Assembly: GCF_029266855.1 (NCBI RefSeq)
Contig: NZ_JAQSWB010000001.1
Coordinates: 682,001 to 746,000 of the forward strand
DNA length: 64,000 nucleotides
Source: Fluviicola sp.
GTDB taxonomy: Bacteria > Bacteroidota > Bacteroidia > Flavobacteriales_D > Crocinitomicaceae
Direction: 5' to 3'
Shown: positions 34,502-43,243 of the stretch, one piece after another
Layout: every line of letters begins with the position of its first letter
Numbering within the stretch: the stretch's first letter is position 1
Program-made: the position numbers and the translations under genes
The notes under the pieces: generated by a model
The model's input: the letters and a program-made list of their open reading frames with translations, nothing else
Databases searched by the model: none
Told to the model about the DNA's origin: nothing

Positions 34502-36826
34502 TTATAGTCTGGACTGTTTTTTAATAATTGAAAATGGAACCAACACTTTAATTGTCCAGTTCCTTCCTGATTCATCAGTAAAATACCTGAATCGGTTCAT
34601 GTAATCCCGGTAACTTAAATTTGTGAGATTGGAGCATGCAAGAACTACCTGCAAATTTTCTCCGCTGTTCATTTTTTTAATAATTCCGGCTTGTGCACTC
34701 AGCAAGTCATATCCTTTCGGAGGACTTGCATAATCTGAATTATCCACATACCTCTTTTGTTTAAATACGTCCATTAATTCAACTTCCACGAAACAATTCA
34801 GTTTATTGCCGGTTCCCAATGTTGAAAAGCGCAAACGCTGGGTAATTCGGTTGGATGGCATTCCGTATAAAAACTGATTGTTTCTTAAATCTGTTCCCAA
34901 TAACAAGTTTCCCTGAAACTGGTACGAAACATGTTTTCCAATCGGAACCTCTATACTTCCATTCAAACCGTATATCTGCGTATTAGACTGTACATAGCGA
35001 AAGACCGGAAATGCACCGATGATTGTCAGCATGGGAGGAAGTGAAGGCTGCAGGTTGATGTAACCATCGAAATAATTGTAAAAAACGGAGACATCCACTT
35101 TTGCAATATGCGACTTGTACTGAACACCCAGCTGCGAGTTGTAAACGATCTCTTTCTTTAGCTGTGCATCACCGATTTCGATTGAGGCTGCTCCATGATG
35201 CAATCCATTGCTGTACAATTCATTAATGGAAGGAGGTCTCCAGGCTGTCCCCAGGTTCATTCGCACAATCCAATGATGCCCCAAAAGTCTCGAAATACCG
35301 GCTGAAGCACTGGGATTTTGAAACTGCTTTACCGGCTTTGTCAATACATCTTCCTCATAAATAAATACCTGTAATTTGGAATAATCATAACGCAGCCCGA
35401 AGTCAAACAGCCACTTTTCATTCTCGTAAACTCCTAAATAATAAGCTCCTGCCTGTAGTTTTTTAAAGTTTGGAATGAAGAACCTTCCTGAATACGCATT
35501 GCTTTGCTCCAAACCAGAAACACCGAATACACTTTTGAATCGGTCGGAATGTTTGATTTGGGTTTTTATGTCCAGCGAGTTGGTCCAAAGGTTTAATTCA
35601 AAGGCAGGTAAATTCAGAGCTGCTATACTGTCATTGTATGCTTTGTGTAAATCGTATTCCTGTCTCAGGTTAAACTGATACCCGTAAACGAGACTTGTAC
35701 TGATCTTTTTATTCCAGTTGTAAACCAGGTGAACTTTACTCAGATCATGCTGAACCAATTGCTTCGGATTTTCCAAGTTGTAAGTAAAAGATCCCGTATC
35801 CTTTGGTGTTGAAGATGTAAATGCCACATTCAAATCAGATAAATTACCAATGTGCGAACCTGTGAATATTCCCAGGTTGGTAGAATACTTCGTATAGAAC
35901 AAATCTATTTCAAGTTTCTCCCCCTTATAACCAAGAGCAGCACTGTAACTGTATTCATTGGAAGCCGTATTCCTGATCCAATAGTTCGGAGCTTTTTGTG
36001 TTCCGTTGATCCTTCCTGTTCCGTGAACCCGGTATGCCCACTTCCCTGATTTCATAAATGATCCTGCAATCAAGCCTGAGACTCCGCCACCGCGTCCATT
36101 ACTGTTTCCATTCAGCTTGACCCAACCGGCAGTATTTTTATGATAGCGAAGTTCGTCAGGAGAAACTAAGATCACTCCACCAATTGCGTCTGTTCCGTAC
36201 TGCAAACCGGATGCTCCCTGGATAACTGTTAAATTCCCCGCTAAATTCGGATCGATCTCCGGCGCGTGTTCACTACCCCATTGTTGTCCCTCCTGGCGGA
36301 TGCCATTATTTACGATTACCAGCCGGTTACTGTGCATTCCGTTTATTACCGGCTTCACAATGGATGATCCTGTACTTAAACTACTCACACCCGGAAAACG
36401 AATCAGCTGTTCCCCCAGGGTATTTCCCTTTATCTTACTGATGTCATTTGTCTTCAGGGTCATTGATTCCTGGGATTCTCTCGGAAAATGATAAGCCTCT
36501 ATCAACAATTCATCCAGTTCAACCTGGTGTGTTTCTACTTTAAAGACAATTAATCCTGCATTTGGCACTGTGATCTCCAAATCCATTGGTTCACAACCAA
36601 AATGAGGAACACAGCGCAATGTAAAACGCCCGGCGCACAACCCGGAAAACAGGAAAACTCCGTTTGAATCCGTTTGGATGGTATTTGTTTGAATCGAAAC
36701 CCGTGCAAAAGGAATCAATTCATTTGTATGAATATCTCTTACTTCACCACGAACTGAATAATCACAATTTTGTGAATATGACAGTACGGAGCAGCAAATG
36801 AATACTCCTAGTAAATAAACTTTCAT
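34502..36826 (-). CDS. TonB-dependent outer-membrane receptor, probable metal uptake
   Basis: 774 residues with signal MKVYLLGVFICCSVLSYS. A CarboxypepD_reg-like domain at ~22-105 (EVRDIHTNELIPFARVSIQT) precedes the plug (~120-225, NGIRQEGQQWGSEHAPEIDP, IQGASGLQYGTDAIGGVILV). The 22-strand barrel ends NWTIKVLVPFSI near the C-terminus. It lies between a His-rich Cys protein and a lipoprotein under one promoter with a Fur-like palindrome. Zinc or copper uptake is my inference; the HAPEID loop sits where ZnuD-like receptors have metal-linked residues. Confidence 0.88.
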   Translation of the reverse strand: MKVYLLGVFICCSVLSYSQNCDYSVRGEVRDIHTNELIPFARVSIQTNTIQTDSNGVFLFSGLCAGRFTLRCVPHFGCEPMDLEITVPNAGLIVFKVETHQVELDELLIEAYHFPRESQESMTLKTNDISKIKGNTLGEQLIRFPGVSSLSTGSSIVKPVINGMHSNRLVIVNNGIRQEGQQWGSEHAPEIDPNLAGNLTVIQGASGLQYGTDAIGGVILVSPDELRYHKNTAGWVKLNGNSNGRGGGVSGLIAGSFMKSGKWAYRVHGTGRINGTQKAPNYWIRNTASNEYSYSAALGYKGEKLEIDLFYTKYSTNLGIFTGSHIGNLSDLNVAFTSSTPKDTGSFTYNLENPKQLVQHDLSKVHLVYNWNKKISTSLVYGYQFNLRQEYDLHKAYNDSIAALNLPAFELNLWTNSLDIKTQIKHSDRFKSVFGVSGLEQSNAYSGRFFIPNFKKLQAGAYYLGVYENEKWLFDFGLRYDYSKLQVFIYEEDVLTKPVKQFQNPSASAGISRLLGHHWIVRMNLGTAWRPPSINELYSNGLHHGAASIEIGDAQLKKEIVYNSQLGVQYKSHIAKVDVSVFYNYFDGYINLQPSLPPMLTIIGAFPVFRYVQSNTQIYGLNGSIEVPIGKHVSYQFQGNLLLGTDLRNNQFLYGMPSNRITQRLRFSTLGTGNKLNCFVEVELMDVFKQKRYVDNSDYASPPKGYDLLSAQAGIIKKMNSGENLQVVLACSNLTNLSYRDYMNRFRYFTDESGRNWTIKVLVPFSIIKKQSRL

Positions 36827-36867
36827 GAAATGTGAATGATGTTAACTAAACTCGAAAGTCATCAGCA

Positions 36868-37212
36868 TCAGATACTGATTTTAGATCCAAACATCAAGGG
36901 TGGTCCGCGAAGCGATAAAGGAGTGTCTTTTACCGGTAACTCAGAACAACTATAATCTGTAAAAAGAAAATCAAATGAAACTTCCCAACTCGTTATTGCA
37001 CTTGGTGCATGATTAAAAAGCAGTGGAATCTGAAGATCGCAAAGCGCACATTTTTCGAATCCCTGCTTAAAGGTTAATCCATCTGAAGGGTCGCTTGTAT
37101 GTTTTGCCGTATGGTTATGAGCAAGCGCATGCCAGTTGTTTATCGGAACCAGGAAGCCCAGAAAACCAACCAGTAAGAGGGAAGAAAGAATCCGCACCAA
37201 TGATTTACTCAT
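36868..37212 (-). CDS. His-rich, CxxC-containing membrane or secreted protein
   Basis: 114 residues from the ATG at 37212 (MSKSLVRILSSLLLVGFLGF); the ORF-extending upstream start at 37236 overlaps the promoter. A hydrophobic N-terminus is followed by HALAHNHTAKHTSD (four His) and KCALCDLQIPLL (CxxC), both fitting metal contact, and a C-terminal LSLRGPPLMFG. Similar short proteins (DUF2946-like in shape) often precede metal-related TonB receptors. It is first in the operon with the receptor 42 bases on. Confidence 0.7.
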   Translation of the reverse strand: MSKSLVRILSSLLLVGFLGFLVPINNWHALAHNHTAKHTSDPSDGLTFKQGFEKCALCDLQIPLLFNHAPSAITSWEVSFDFLFTDYSCSELPVKDTPLSLRGPPLMFGSKISI

Positions 37213-37216
37213 GGAA

Positions 37217-37248
37217 CAAAAGTAAACTAAATGCAATCAAATTGCAAT
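37217..37248 (-). promoter_or_regulatory. Promoter with Fur/Zur-like palindrome of the metal operon
   Basis: On the minus strand, -7 box TACTTTTG (37217-37224) sits 4 bases before the ATG, and ATTG (37245-37248) is a three-of-four -33 box with a 20-base spacer. The perfect inverted repeat TGCAAT-CAA-ATTGCA (37232-37246) overlaps the spacer and -33. A repressor bound here would block RNA polymerase. The form resembles Fur-family operators. Confidence 0.6.
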
Positions 37249-37280
37249 AAGGATTTGAAAAATATTTTTGAAGATATGGC

Positions 37281-37727
37281 TTACTTTCTCAATCCGTTCT
37301 GTTTCAAACACTTCATAACCTTCTTATCGTGTTTGGCCCGTTCTTCCGGAGTGGTATTGGGAGTGGTAAGCAATTCTTTACATTTATTATCTACATGTTC
37401 CCAGCGAGCCATCAATTTTTCCTCCTGCTTGGCGGTCATTCCCCCTTTTTCGAAAGCATCGTTGATTGAATCATGCGCGATCACACAAGTACAAAAATCC
37501 CATTGCTCTCCGTACTTCTTTACAATCTTTTCATGATTCTCCTTCATTTCAACTGAAACAGATTTTTTCTCAGTCGCTGTATCTTTAAGAACAGTCGTTA
37601 AATCGTCTTTTTTTGTAATGGTATCTGCAATGGTTTCTACCTGACAATCTTTGCATTCTTCATTGGAACCACAGGAAACGACAAATAAACCAAGGAACAA
37701 GAATTGAAAATATATTCGTTTTTTCAT
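37281..37727 (-). CDS. Lipoprotein of unknown function
   Basis: 148 residues with lipobox VVSC at the end of MKKRIYFQFLFLGLFVVSC. A short Cys pair EECKDCQ follows, then a Lys/Glu/Thr linker, then a helical part with WDFCTCVIAHDSINDAFEKG and a final Lys-rich helix. The four Cys after the lipidated one could bind metal or form disulfides. It lies upstream of the metal operon in the same direction but has its own promoter. Unrecognised family. Confidence 0.65.
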   Translation of the reverse strand: MKKRIYFQFLFLGLFVVSCGSNEECKDCQVETIADTITKKDDLTTVLKDTATEKKSVSVEMKENHEKIVKKYGEQWDFCTCVIAHDSINDAFEKGGMTAKQEEKLMARWEHVDNKCKELLTTPNTTPEERAKHDKKVMKCLKQNGLRK

Positions 37728-37743
37728 AAGGTTGAGTTACAGG

Positions 37744-37774
37744 CAAATATAAAAATAATGTCCTGAAGGGCAAG
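37744..37774 (-). promoter_or_regulatory. Predicted promoter of the 148-residue lipoprotein gene
   Basis: Minus strand -7 box TATATTTG (37744-37751), a 19-base spacer and CTTG (37771-37774, three of four). The leader TGTAACTCAA resembles the dapF leader. Confidence 0.5.
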
Positions 37775-37815
37775 ATTTAATTATTAACTCAAATTGACAT
37801 ATCAAGAGTCCAGAT

Positions 37816-38235
37816 CTAATATTCAGGAAAAGGAATCAAAACAATGGTATACTTGTAGGAATTATTTTTTGGTTTGAGTACAATCCTTTTGCGGGATATG
37901 CTGACGATTTCAAAAACCAAATCTTTCTTGTTTCCTGAAAACCCGAATTCATTTTTAGCTTCATCCAACCAAAAAGACTTTTTAACTCCTGGTTTTGTCC
38001 CCAAGGTTTTTAAAGTATGGAAGTATGCATTCCGGGATTCGTGAAAAACGATTATTTCTTTGTATTCGATCTGAAGGGGTGTATAATCTTTATCTCCGTC
38101 CAATTGTTTGTCGACAAGCCAGACTTTTGAAGAATTGTCATGAATTAAAATGTAACGGTCAATCGGTTCAATACTTGTATCACCACAAGAACTCAGTATT
38201 AAAAGCAGAAATAAAAATAAACGGGTAAATTTCAT
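37816..38235 (-). CDS. Lipoprotein of unknown function
   Basis: 139 residues with signal MKFTRLFLFLLLILSSCG (lipobox LSSC). The mature part is beta-rich, with RYILIHDNSSKVWLVDKQLD, TPLQIEYKEIIVFHESRNAY and a C-terminal YKYTIVLIPFPEY. No known motif. Its shape suggests a small lipocalin-like or beta-sandwich protein anchored in the membrane (inference). It follows another lipoprotein gene after 24 bases. Confidence 0.6.
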   Translation of the reverse strand: MKFTRLFLFLLLILSSCGDTSIEPIDRYILIHDNSSKVWLVDKQLDGDKDYTPLQIEYKEIIVFHESRNAYFHTLKTLGTKPGVKKSFWLDEAKNEFGFSGNKKDLVFEIVSISRKRIVLKPKNNSYKYTIVLIPFPEY

Positions 38236-38259
38236 CTTACTTTTTAATATGCGTTTCTA

Positions 38260-38913
38260 TTAAAAGATCATATCATTCTTATCCAATATTTTCTTAATCT
38301 CAACTCCCATCGAATCAATGAATTCAGCTCTTACTCTTCTCGGAACATCTTCATCAATCACTTCGCAGTTTACGTAATTGTACTTCCCTTCTTTCCACTT
38401 AAACAAGCAATTATAATACGTGATATTTCCATTGACATTATCAGGAAAACGGATTACCAGATCATTATAACCGGAAGCAGATTTACGCTCTTCGATCAAA
38501 TTTCCGTTGAAACCGTTCAATTTGACAAGCACATCGTTCTCCCTCTCAAAAATCAATAACCTTCTTAACGGAAACCCGTTCACGCCCGCTTTTATTAGCA
38601 ATTTGAAACCATCCTTTAAAGGAGTCTGGTCATTCAATTTAAAGAATCGAAAGAAATTTGGACTACAGGATGGGTGTTCGGGATCATCGTCAGAAACAGC
38701 CTTCGGGTCGCAAATATGCAGTTCTTTTAATAATTCAGTCTCAACCTTTGACTTAAAGGAGTTTTCATTAAAGTTTGTACTGATTGTCTGATCAACTACT
38801 TTCTCCTTTCCGGCGGAATGTCTTGGTTCAATTGAAATCTCGTCATCTGCCTCATCATCACAAGACATAAATAAAAAGAAAACAGGAAGGATGTATAAGA
38901 ATCTTAGTTTCAT
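38260..38913 (-). CDS. Lipoprotein of unknown function
   Basis: 217 residues from the ATG at 38913, where MKLRFLYILPVFFLFMSC gives a lipoprotein signal; the upstream start at 38928 would add five non-signal residues. An acidic stretch after the Cys (DDEADDEIS) leads to LKELHICDPKAVSDDDPEHP, a Cys-containing loop with CSPNFF, and a beta-rich part. CEVIDEDVPRRVRAEFI ends it. I do not recognise the family. It heads a small run with the next lipoprotein. Confidence 0.65.
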   Translation of the reverse strand: MKLRFLYILPVFFLFMSCDDEADDEISIEPRHSAGKEKVVDQTISTNFNENSFKSKVETELLKELHICDPKAVSDDDPEHPSCSPNFFRFFKLNDQTPLKDGFKLLIKAGVNGFPLRRLLIFERENDVLVKLNGFNGNLIEERKSASGYNDLVIRFPDNVNGNITYYNCLFKWKEGKYNYVNCEVIDEDVPRRVRAEFIDSMGVEIKKILDKNDMIF

Positions 38914-38928
38914 GTGAATGTTTACCAA

Positions 38929-39783
38929 TTAATGAAAGATTTTGGCTGATGTTACAAATGCTTCTGAGAATCGGGTATTATCCACTCCGGTTTCAATTCC
39001 CTTTTCTTTAAACCAGTCGAGCATTCGTTCTGTAGGCATATTTCCAGTTAATTCATCCGCAGCCATCGGGCAACCTCCATAACCTTTAATTGCACCTTCA
39101 AAATAACGGCACCCGCCTTCGTAAGCTGCCTGGGTCAGTTTACTTGCATTTTGCGGCACAGTATGTAAATGGGCACTGATTTGAATATCCGTAAATTCAG
39201 CTGAAGTAGTTGAAAATACCTGTTTAACCAATTCCGGTGATGCTATCCCGATCGTATCAGACAAGGAAAGCCTGGAAACTTCAAACAGCTGTGTCAATCG
39301 TTCAGACCAGGTAGCAATCAGATCAGGAGACCAGGCATCCCCATAAGGATTCCCAAAACCCATTGACAAATAAAGCGCCAGCTCTTTATCTTCCTTATGG
39401 CAAATATTTGCGATGGCCTCTACCCTTTTTAAGGATTCTTCAATTGTTGCATTTGTATTTCTCAATTGGAATGTTTCGGAAATACTGAACGGATAGGCTA
39501 AATAATGAATCCGTTCGAATCTGGAAGCCTCTTCCGCTCCTCTTTCATTCACAATAATGGCCGATAATTTTGTTTCGCTCTCGTCTAATCCTTCCAGTAC
39601 GGTTGCCGTATCCTGCATTTGAGGAATTGCTTTGTGTGAAACGAAACTTCCAAAATCCAAGGTATCAAAACCGCATTTCAATAAGTGGTTCAAATAATTG
39701 ATCTTATCGGAAGTTTCAATCCAATCTTTGATTCCCTGCATAGCGTCTCTGGGACATTCTGTAATAAAAACGCGATTATCCAT
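38929..39783 (-). CDS. Hydroxymethylglutaryl-CoA lyase-like enzyme
   Basis: 284 residues from the ATG at 39783 ([18 protein letters not shown]); an ATG two codons upstream is also open. The HMGL-like TIM barrel shows [10 protein letters not shown] (metal-binding Asp and catalytic Arg), [40 protein letters not shown] (metal His pair) and [17 protein letters not shown]. It would split HMG-CoA to acetyl-CoA and acetoacetate in leucine breakdown. Its start overlaps the pyrD stop by a few bases. Some homologues act on other acids. Confidence 0.88.
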   Translation of the reverse strand: MDNRVFITECPRDAMQGIKDWIETSDKINYLNHLLKCGFDTLDFGSFVSHKAIPQMQDTATVLEGLDESETKLSAIIVNERGAEEASRFERIHYLAYPFSISETFQLRNTNATIEESLKRVEAIANICHKEDKELALYLSMGFGNPYGDAWSPDLIATWSERLTQLFEVSRLSLSDTIGIASPELVKQVFSTTSAEFTDIQISAHLHTVPQNASKLTQAAYEGGCRYFEGAIKGYGGCPMAADELTGNMPTERMLDWFKEKGIETGVDNTRFSEAFVTSAKIFH

Positions 39784-40825
39784 GTGCAATTTTCTTTCGT
39801 TCTTTTAACACCGCTTTATTGATTCGCTTCACCAAAGCCGGGCCTTCATAAATAAACCCGGAATAAATCTGAACCAGGCTTGCACCTGCCCGTAATTTTT
39901 CAAGCGCATCTTCAGCTGAATAGATTCCTCCTACTCCGATAATTGGAAATCCACCATTCGATTTTTGGAACAAATAGCTGATAACCTCTGTAGCTCTGGC
40001 TGTTAAAGGCTTACCAGAAACTCCCCCCGCACCTATCGCCTCAACTTCGGCACTTGAAGTTACTAAATTCCCTCGTTCAATAGTCGTGTTTGTAGCAATT
40101 ACTCCGGCAATTTTGGTTTCATTAACGATGTCAACAATATCATCTAACTGAGAATCAGTTAAATCGGGTGCAATCTTCAGGAAAATTGGTTTTGAAGAAC
40201 TTACTTTTGTTCGTTCATCCATAAGTGTCTGAAGCAGTTTGGTAAGCGGCTCCTTATCCTGGAGCTCTCTCAAATTGGGTGTATTCGGAGAAGAAACATT
40301 GACTACAAAATAATCAACATGTGGTTCCAGTGCGTGATAACATGCGAGATAATCCGAAATTGCATCTTCATTCGGTGTCACTTTATTTTTCCCGATATTC
40401 CCTCCGATAATACAGGCCGGATTCAATTTCTTCAAGCGCTCTACGATCACCTCTGCTCCGTCATTATTGAATCCCATGCGGTTAATAATGGCTTTATCTT
40501 CCAATAAGCGAAACAAACGGGGCTTTGGATTTCCGTCCTGACCTACAGGAGTTACCGTTCCGATTTCAACAAACCCAAAGCCACAAGCGGCAAGTTCATT
40601 GATCCTTAACGCGTTCTTATCGAACCCGGCTGCCAATCCGACAGGATTCGGGAACTTAATCCCGGCAACGTTCGTTTCCAGTAAGGGGTTCTTAATACAG
40701 TAAATGGATTTCCAAATGGGCTTTACCAAAGGCACTTTCAGCCAAAAGCCAAGTAGTCTGAAGGTAAAATAGTGAACTTTTTCGGGGTCAAACTTAAAGA
40801 GAAACCATCTCAACAAAGGGTACAT
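39776..40825 (-). CDS. pyrD: Dihydroorotate dehydrogenase (quinone), class 2
   Basis: 349 residues from the ATG at 40825 ([20 protein letters not shown]), preferred over the ATG at 40855, which lies inside the terminator of the neighbour. The N-terminal helices attach to the membrane and quinone. FMN and substrate motifs are [34 protein letters not shown], the catalytic Ser in [21 protein letters not shown], and [13 protein letters not shown]. It makes orotate in pyrimidine synthesis. Confidence 0.95.
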   Translation of the reverse strand: MYPLLRWFLFKFDPEKVHYFTFRLLGFWLKVPLVKPIWKSIYCIKNPLLETNVAGIKFPNPVGLAAGFDKNALRINELAACGFGFVEIGTVTPVGQDGNPKPRLFRLLEDKAIINRMGFNNDGAEVIVERLKKLNPACIIGGNIGKNKVTPNEDAISDYLACYHALEPHVDYFVVNVSSPNTPNLRELQDKEPLTKLLQTLMDERTKVSSSKPIFLKIAPDLTDSQLDDIVDIVNETKIAGVIATNTTIERGNLVTSSAEVEAIGAGGVSGKPLTARATEVISYLFQKSNGGFPIIGVGGIYSAEDALEKLRAGASLVQIYSGFIYEGPALVKRINKAVLKERKKIAHG

Positions 40826-40853
40826 TCTATCAATTTGTACCAAAGGTAAAAAC

Positions 40854-40889
40854 ACAAAACGAGCTTATCAATAGACAAACTCGTTTTGT
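40854..40889 (-). terminator. Intrinsic terminator of the outer-membrane gene
   Basis: ACAAAACGAG (40854-40863) and CTCGTTTTGT (40880-40889) form a perfect 10-bp stem whose loop can partly pair too. On the minus strand it ends TTTTGTGTTTTT, after the stop at 40912. Confidence 0.75.
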
Positions 40890-40911
40890 TAAAAGAATTT
40901 TAAAACTTAGC

Positions 40912-41856
40912 TTAGAACTTCGCTCTGTAACGGCGTTTTCCGAACTTCATCGGTCCACCTCCCGAAGCAGATCTGTATGTAATATTTCTTGTTACCATGA
41001 TGTTCACATATAGGAAAGCATCTTTTTGCTTATCACCTCTCTGGCTACCCGGCTCAAATGCCGAAGGATTATTTGAAGGATTAGATAAATATGCCGCCTG
41101 AGGTCCGTAACTTGCCCCGATAATAGCCGGATCGTAGTATTCGCCGTGCACATCATCGATATAATCCGAGAATGTTTTCACATAAGTTGCTTCCAATCCT
41201 ACTCTCCACATGCGATTGATCCCCATTCTGAATCCGACTCCCAAAGGAACAGTCGCAGTAATGCGTTTGTATTCAGCCGGACCACCGGGAAGTCCCTGTC
41301 CTTCAGTATGCATGCCTTGTAAGGCTACCCAACCGCCTTGATACAAAGCTTTCGGGTTATAATACATTACACCGATACCTGCTATCAAATACAATTGTTC
41401 GTTGTGATCGGAAAAACCTCTTAATCCGGGAATATTGTATCTGCGACCAATTTTCTCATTCGCCAATACGATAATCTCAAATCGCTGACTCAACATCACG
41501 AAAAACGAACGGAAATTCAGGTTTCTCATGTTCCGGATCGGTTCAGCCGTCAAAGCATCATTCCCGCGCAGCATTCCCAAATTAACCATGGTAGAAGTTG
41601 CGTAATAAGGATGAAAACGGTATCTGTAAGATAATGAGCCTCCGAAATGAGTTGAATTAAAATCGATATCTTTCAAACTATAATCGGTACCGATTTGATT
41701 AGCACCTCCCAAGTCTCCTAAAAAACTAGTTGCGCCAAGACCGATTGAAATTTCTTTCTTATTCATAGCCCAATTTCGCTGTGTATTGAAATTTGAACTT
41801 TGCGCAAAAGAAATTGTCGAAACTATAGATAAAATAGTTAGAGTTGTATACTTCAT
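40912..41856 (-). CDS. Outer-membrane beta-barrel protein (DUF6089-like), intact copy
   Basis: 314 residues with signal MKYTTLTILSIVSTISFAQ. The mature protein has RNWAMNKKEISIGLGATSFL, GDLGGANQIG, YRYRFHPYYATSTMVNLGML, FRSFFVMLSQRFEIIVLANE, YLIAGIGVMYYNPKAL, RITATVPLGVGFRMGIN and YVKTFSDYIDDVHGEYYDP, an alternating pattern of a small barrel. It ends with a basic tail (KFGKRRYRAKF) that its tandem copy lacks. Function is unknown. Upstream non-coding sequence is homologous to that of the copy. Confidence 0.8.
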   Translation of the reverse strand: MKYTTLTILSIVSTISFAQSSNFNTQRNWAMNKKEISIGLGATSFLGDLGGANQIGTDYSLKDIDFNSTHFGGSLSYRYRFHPYYATSTMVNLGMLRGNDALTAEPIRNMRNLNFRSFFVMLSQRFEIIVLANEKIGRRYNIPGLRGFSDHNEQLYLIAGIGVMYYNPKALYQGGWVALQGMHTEGQGLPGGPAEYKRITATVPLGVGFRMGINRMWRVGLEATYVKTFSDYIDDVHGEYYDPAIIGASYGPQAAYLSNPSNNPSAFEPGSQRGDKQKDAFLYVNIMVTRNITYRSASGGGPMKFGKRRYRAKF

Positions 41857-42047
41857 TCTAAAAATTTATGTTGTAGTAGAATTCCACGGCGCTAAATTAA
41901 GATTTTTAAATAACAGCGACCTAAAAATTTTGTTGCTTTTTTTTAAATAGGCACTGTTAATGAATAAGTAAGCTGTTTTATTGAATGATTTTTAACAAAA
42001 AGAAACCAATTCATGAAAAAAGGGGACCTCGATCCGCTCGAATTCAA

Positions 42048-42140
42048 GCAGTAATATCTTCTTAAGAAATATTCTTTTAAAATTTCCAATGCTTCTTTTT
42101 ATTTCATCTGAAATTGATTCATTCAGTGGTCTTTTCAACT
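42048..42140 (-). pseudogene. Remnant of the ECF sigma gene 3' end at a duplication junction
   Basis: On the minus strand, 42048-42092 encodes ALEILKEYFLRRYYC, clearly related to ALEKLREYFLVRYAA at the end of the sigma factor at 43244. Homology continues to the right as GAATCAATT (shared exactly) but with deletions and a stop, so it is dead. It begins right after the stop of the truncated outer-membrane copy. It marks the junction of a tandem duplication. Confidence 0.75.
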
Positions 42141-42147
42141 CTACTAC

Positions 42148-43050
42148 TTACCTTCCGGAAGAAGATTTGTAGGTAATATTTCTGGTGATCATTATGTTCA
42201 GATAAAGGAAAGCATCGTTTTGTTTTCCGCCTCTCCTGCTCCCCGGATTAAAGGCTTCAGGAGTAGTTGAAGGATTTGACAAATATGCAGCTTGCGGTCC
42301 GTAATTTGCCTCAATAACAGCCGGATCGTAGTATTCGCCGTGAACATCATCGATGTAATCAGAGAATGTTTTTACGTAAGTTGCTTCCAAACCAAATCTC
42401 CACAGACGATTGATCCCCATTCGGAATCCTATTCCCAGAGGCACTGTTGCAGTAATGCGCTTGTATTCAGCCGGACCACCTGGAAGCCCCTGCCCTTCCG
42501 TATGCATGTCCCGCAATGTAACCCATTCCCCATCATACAAAGCTTTCGGGTTGTAATACATCGCACCGATACCCGCAATCAAATACAATTGTTCGTTGTG
42601 ATCCGTAAATCTTCTTAATCCTGGAATATTGTAGCTGCCGCCAATTCTCTCATTGGCCAATACAATAATCTCAAATCGCTGACTCACCATCCCGAAAAAC
42701 GAACGAAAGCTTAGGTTCCGCATATTCCTGACACGTTCAGCCGTCAATGCATCACTTCCGCTTAACATTCCTGCATTGACCATGGTCGAAGTTGCGAAAA
42801 AGGGATGGAAGCGATACCTGTAAGAAAAAGAACCACCCGTTAATGTTGAATTAAAATCAATATCTCTCAAGCTATAATCGGAACCTATCCTGTCGGAACC
42901 TCCCAAGTCTCCTAAAAAACTGGTTACACCAAGCCCGATTGAAATTTCGTGCTTATTCATGGCCCAGTTTCGCTGTGAATTGAAATTTAAACTTTGCGTA
43001 AAAGAAATCGCAGGAATCAGGGATGCAAGTATTAGAGCCGTATAATTCAT
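42148..43050 (-). CDS. Outer-membrane beta-barrel protein, tandem copy lacking its C-terminal tail
   Basis: 300 residues with signal MNYTALILASLIPAISFTQ. It matches its neighbour over nearly all of its length (RNWAMNKHEISIGLGVTSFL, GGSFSYRYRFHPFFATSTMV, RNMRNLSFRSFFGMVSQRFE, YVKTFSDYIDDVHGEYYDP), roughly four of five residues by eye. The end is ITYKSSSGR and stop, whereas the other copy runs on for 14 more residues. The truncation coincides with the sigma remnant, so the duplication cut off the tail. Both copies keep open frames and signals, so both may work. Confidence 0.8.
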   Translation of the reverse strand: MNYTALILASLIPAISFTQSLNFNSQRNWAMNKHEISIGLGVTSFLGDLGGSDRIGSDYSLRDIDFNSTLTGGSFSYRYRFHPFFATSTMVNAGMLSGSDALTAERVRNMRNLSFRSFFGMVSQRFEIIVLANERIGGSYNIPGLRRFTDHNEQLYLIAGIGAMYYNPKALYDGEWVTLRDMHTEGQGLPGGPAEYKRITATVPLGIGFRMGINRLWRFGLEATYVKTFSDYIDDVHGEYYDPAVIEANYGPQAAYLSNPSTTPEAFNPGSRRGGKQNDAFLYLNIMITRNITYKSSSGR

Positions 43051-43205
43051 AGTAAAAAATTAACATTGTAAAGTGCTTCCTAACAATAATTTAAGATTTT
43101 AAATGACAGCTTCCTAAAAAATTAGTTGTTTTTATTCAAACAGAGACTGTGGACGAGCAAGTGACTTGTTTTAGCGAATGGAATTTTAACAAAAAATCAA
43201 TTCAA

Positions 43206-43235
43206 TAAAAAAGGTCTTTCAAATTGAAAGACCTT
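43206..43235 (-). terminator. Intrinsic terminator of the ECF sigma gene
   Basis: AAGGTCTTTC (43211-43220) and GAAAGACCTT (43226-43235) form a perfect 10-bp stem with a 5-base loop; on the minus strand the stem is followed by a T-run. A decayed version lies beside the sigma remnant near 42020. Confidence 0.9.
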
Positions 43236-43243
43236 CTCTTTTT

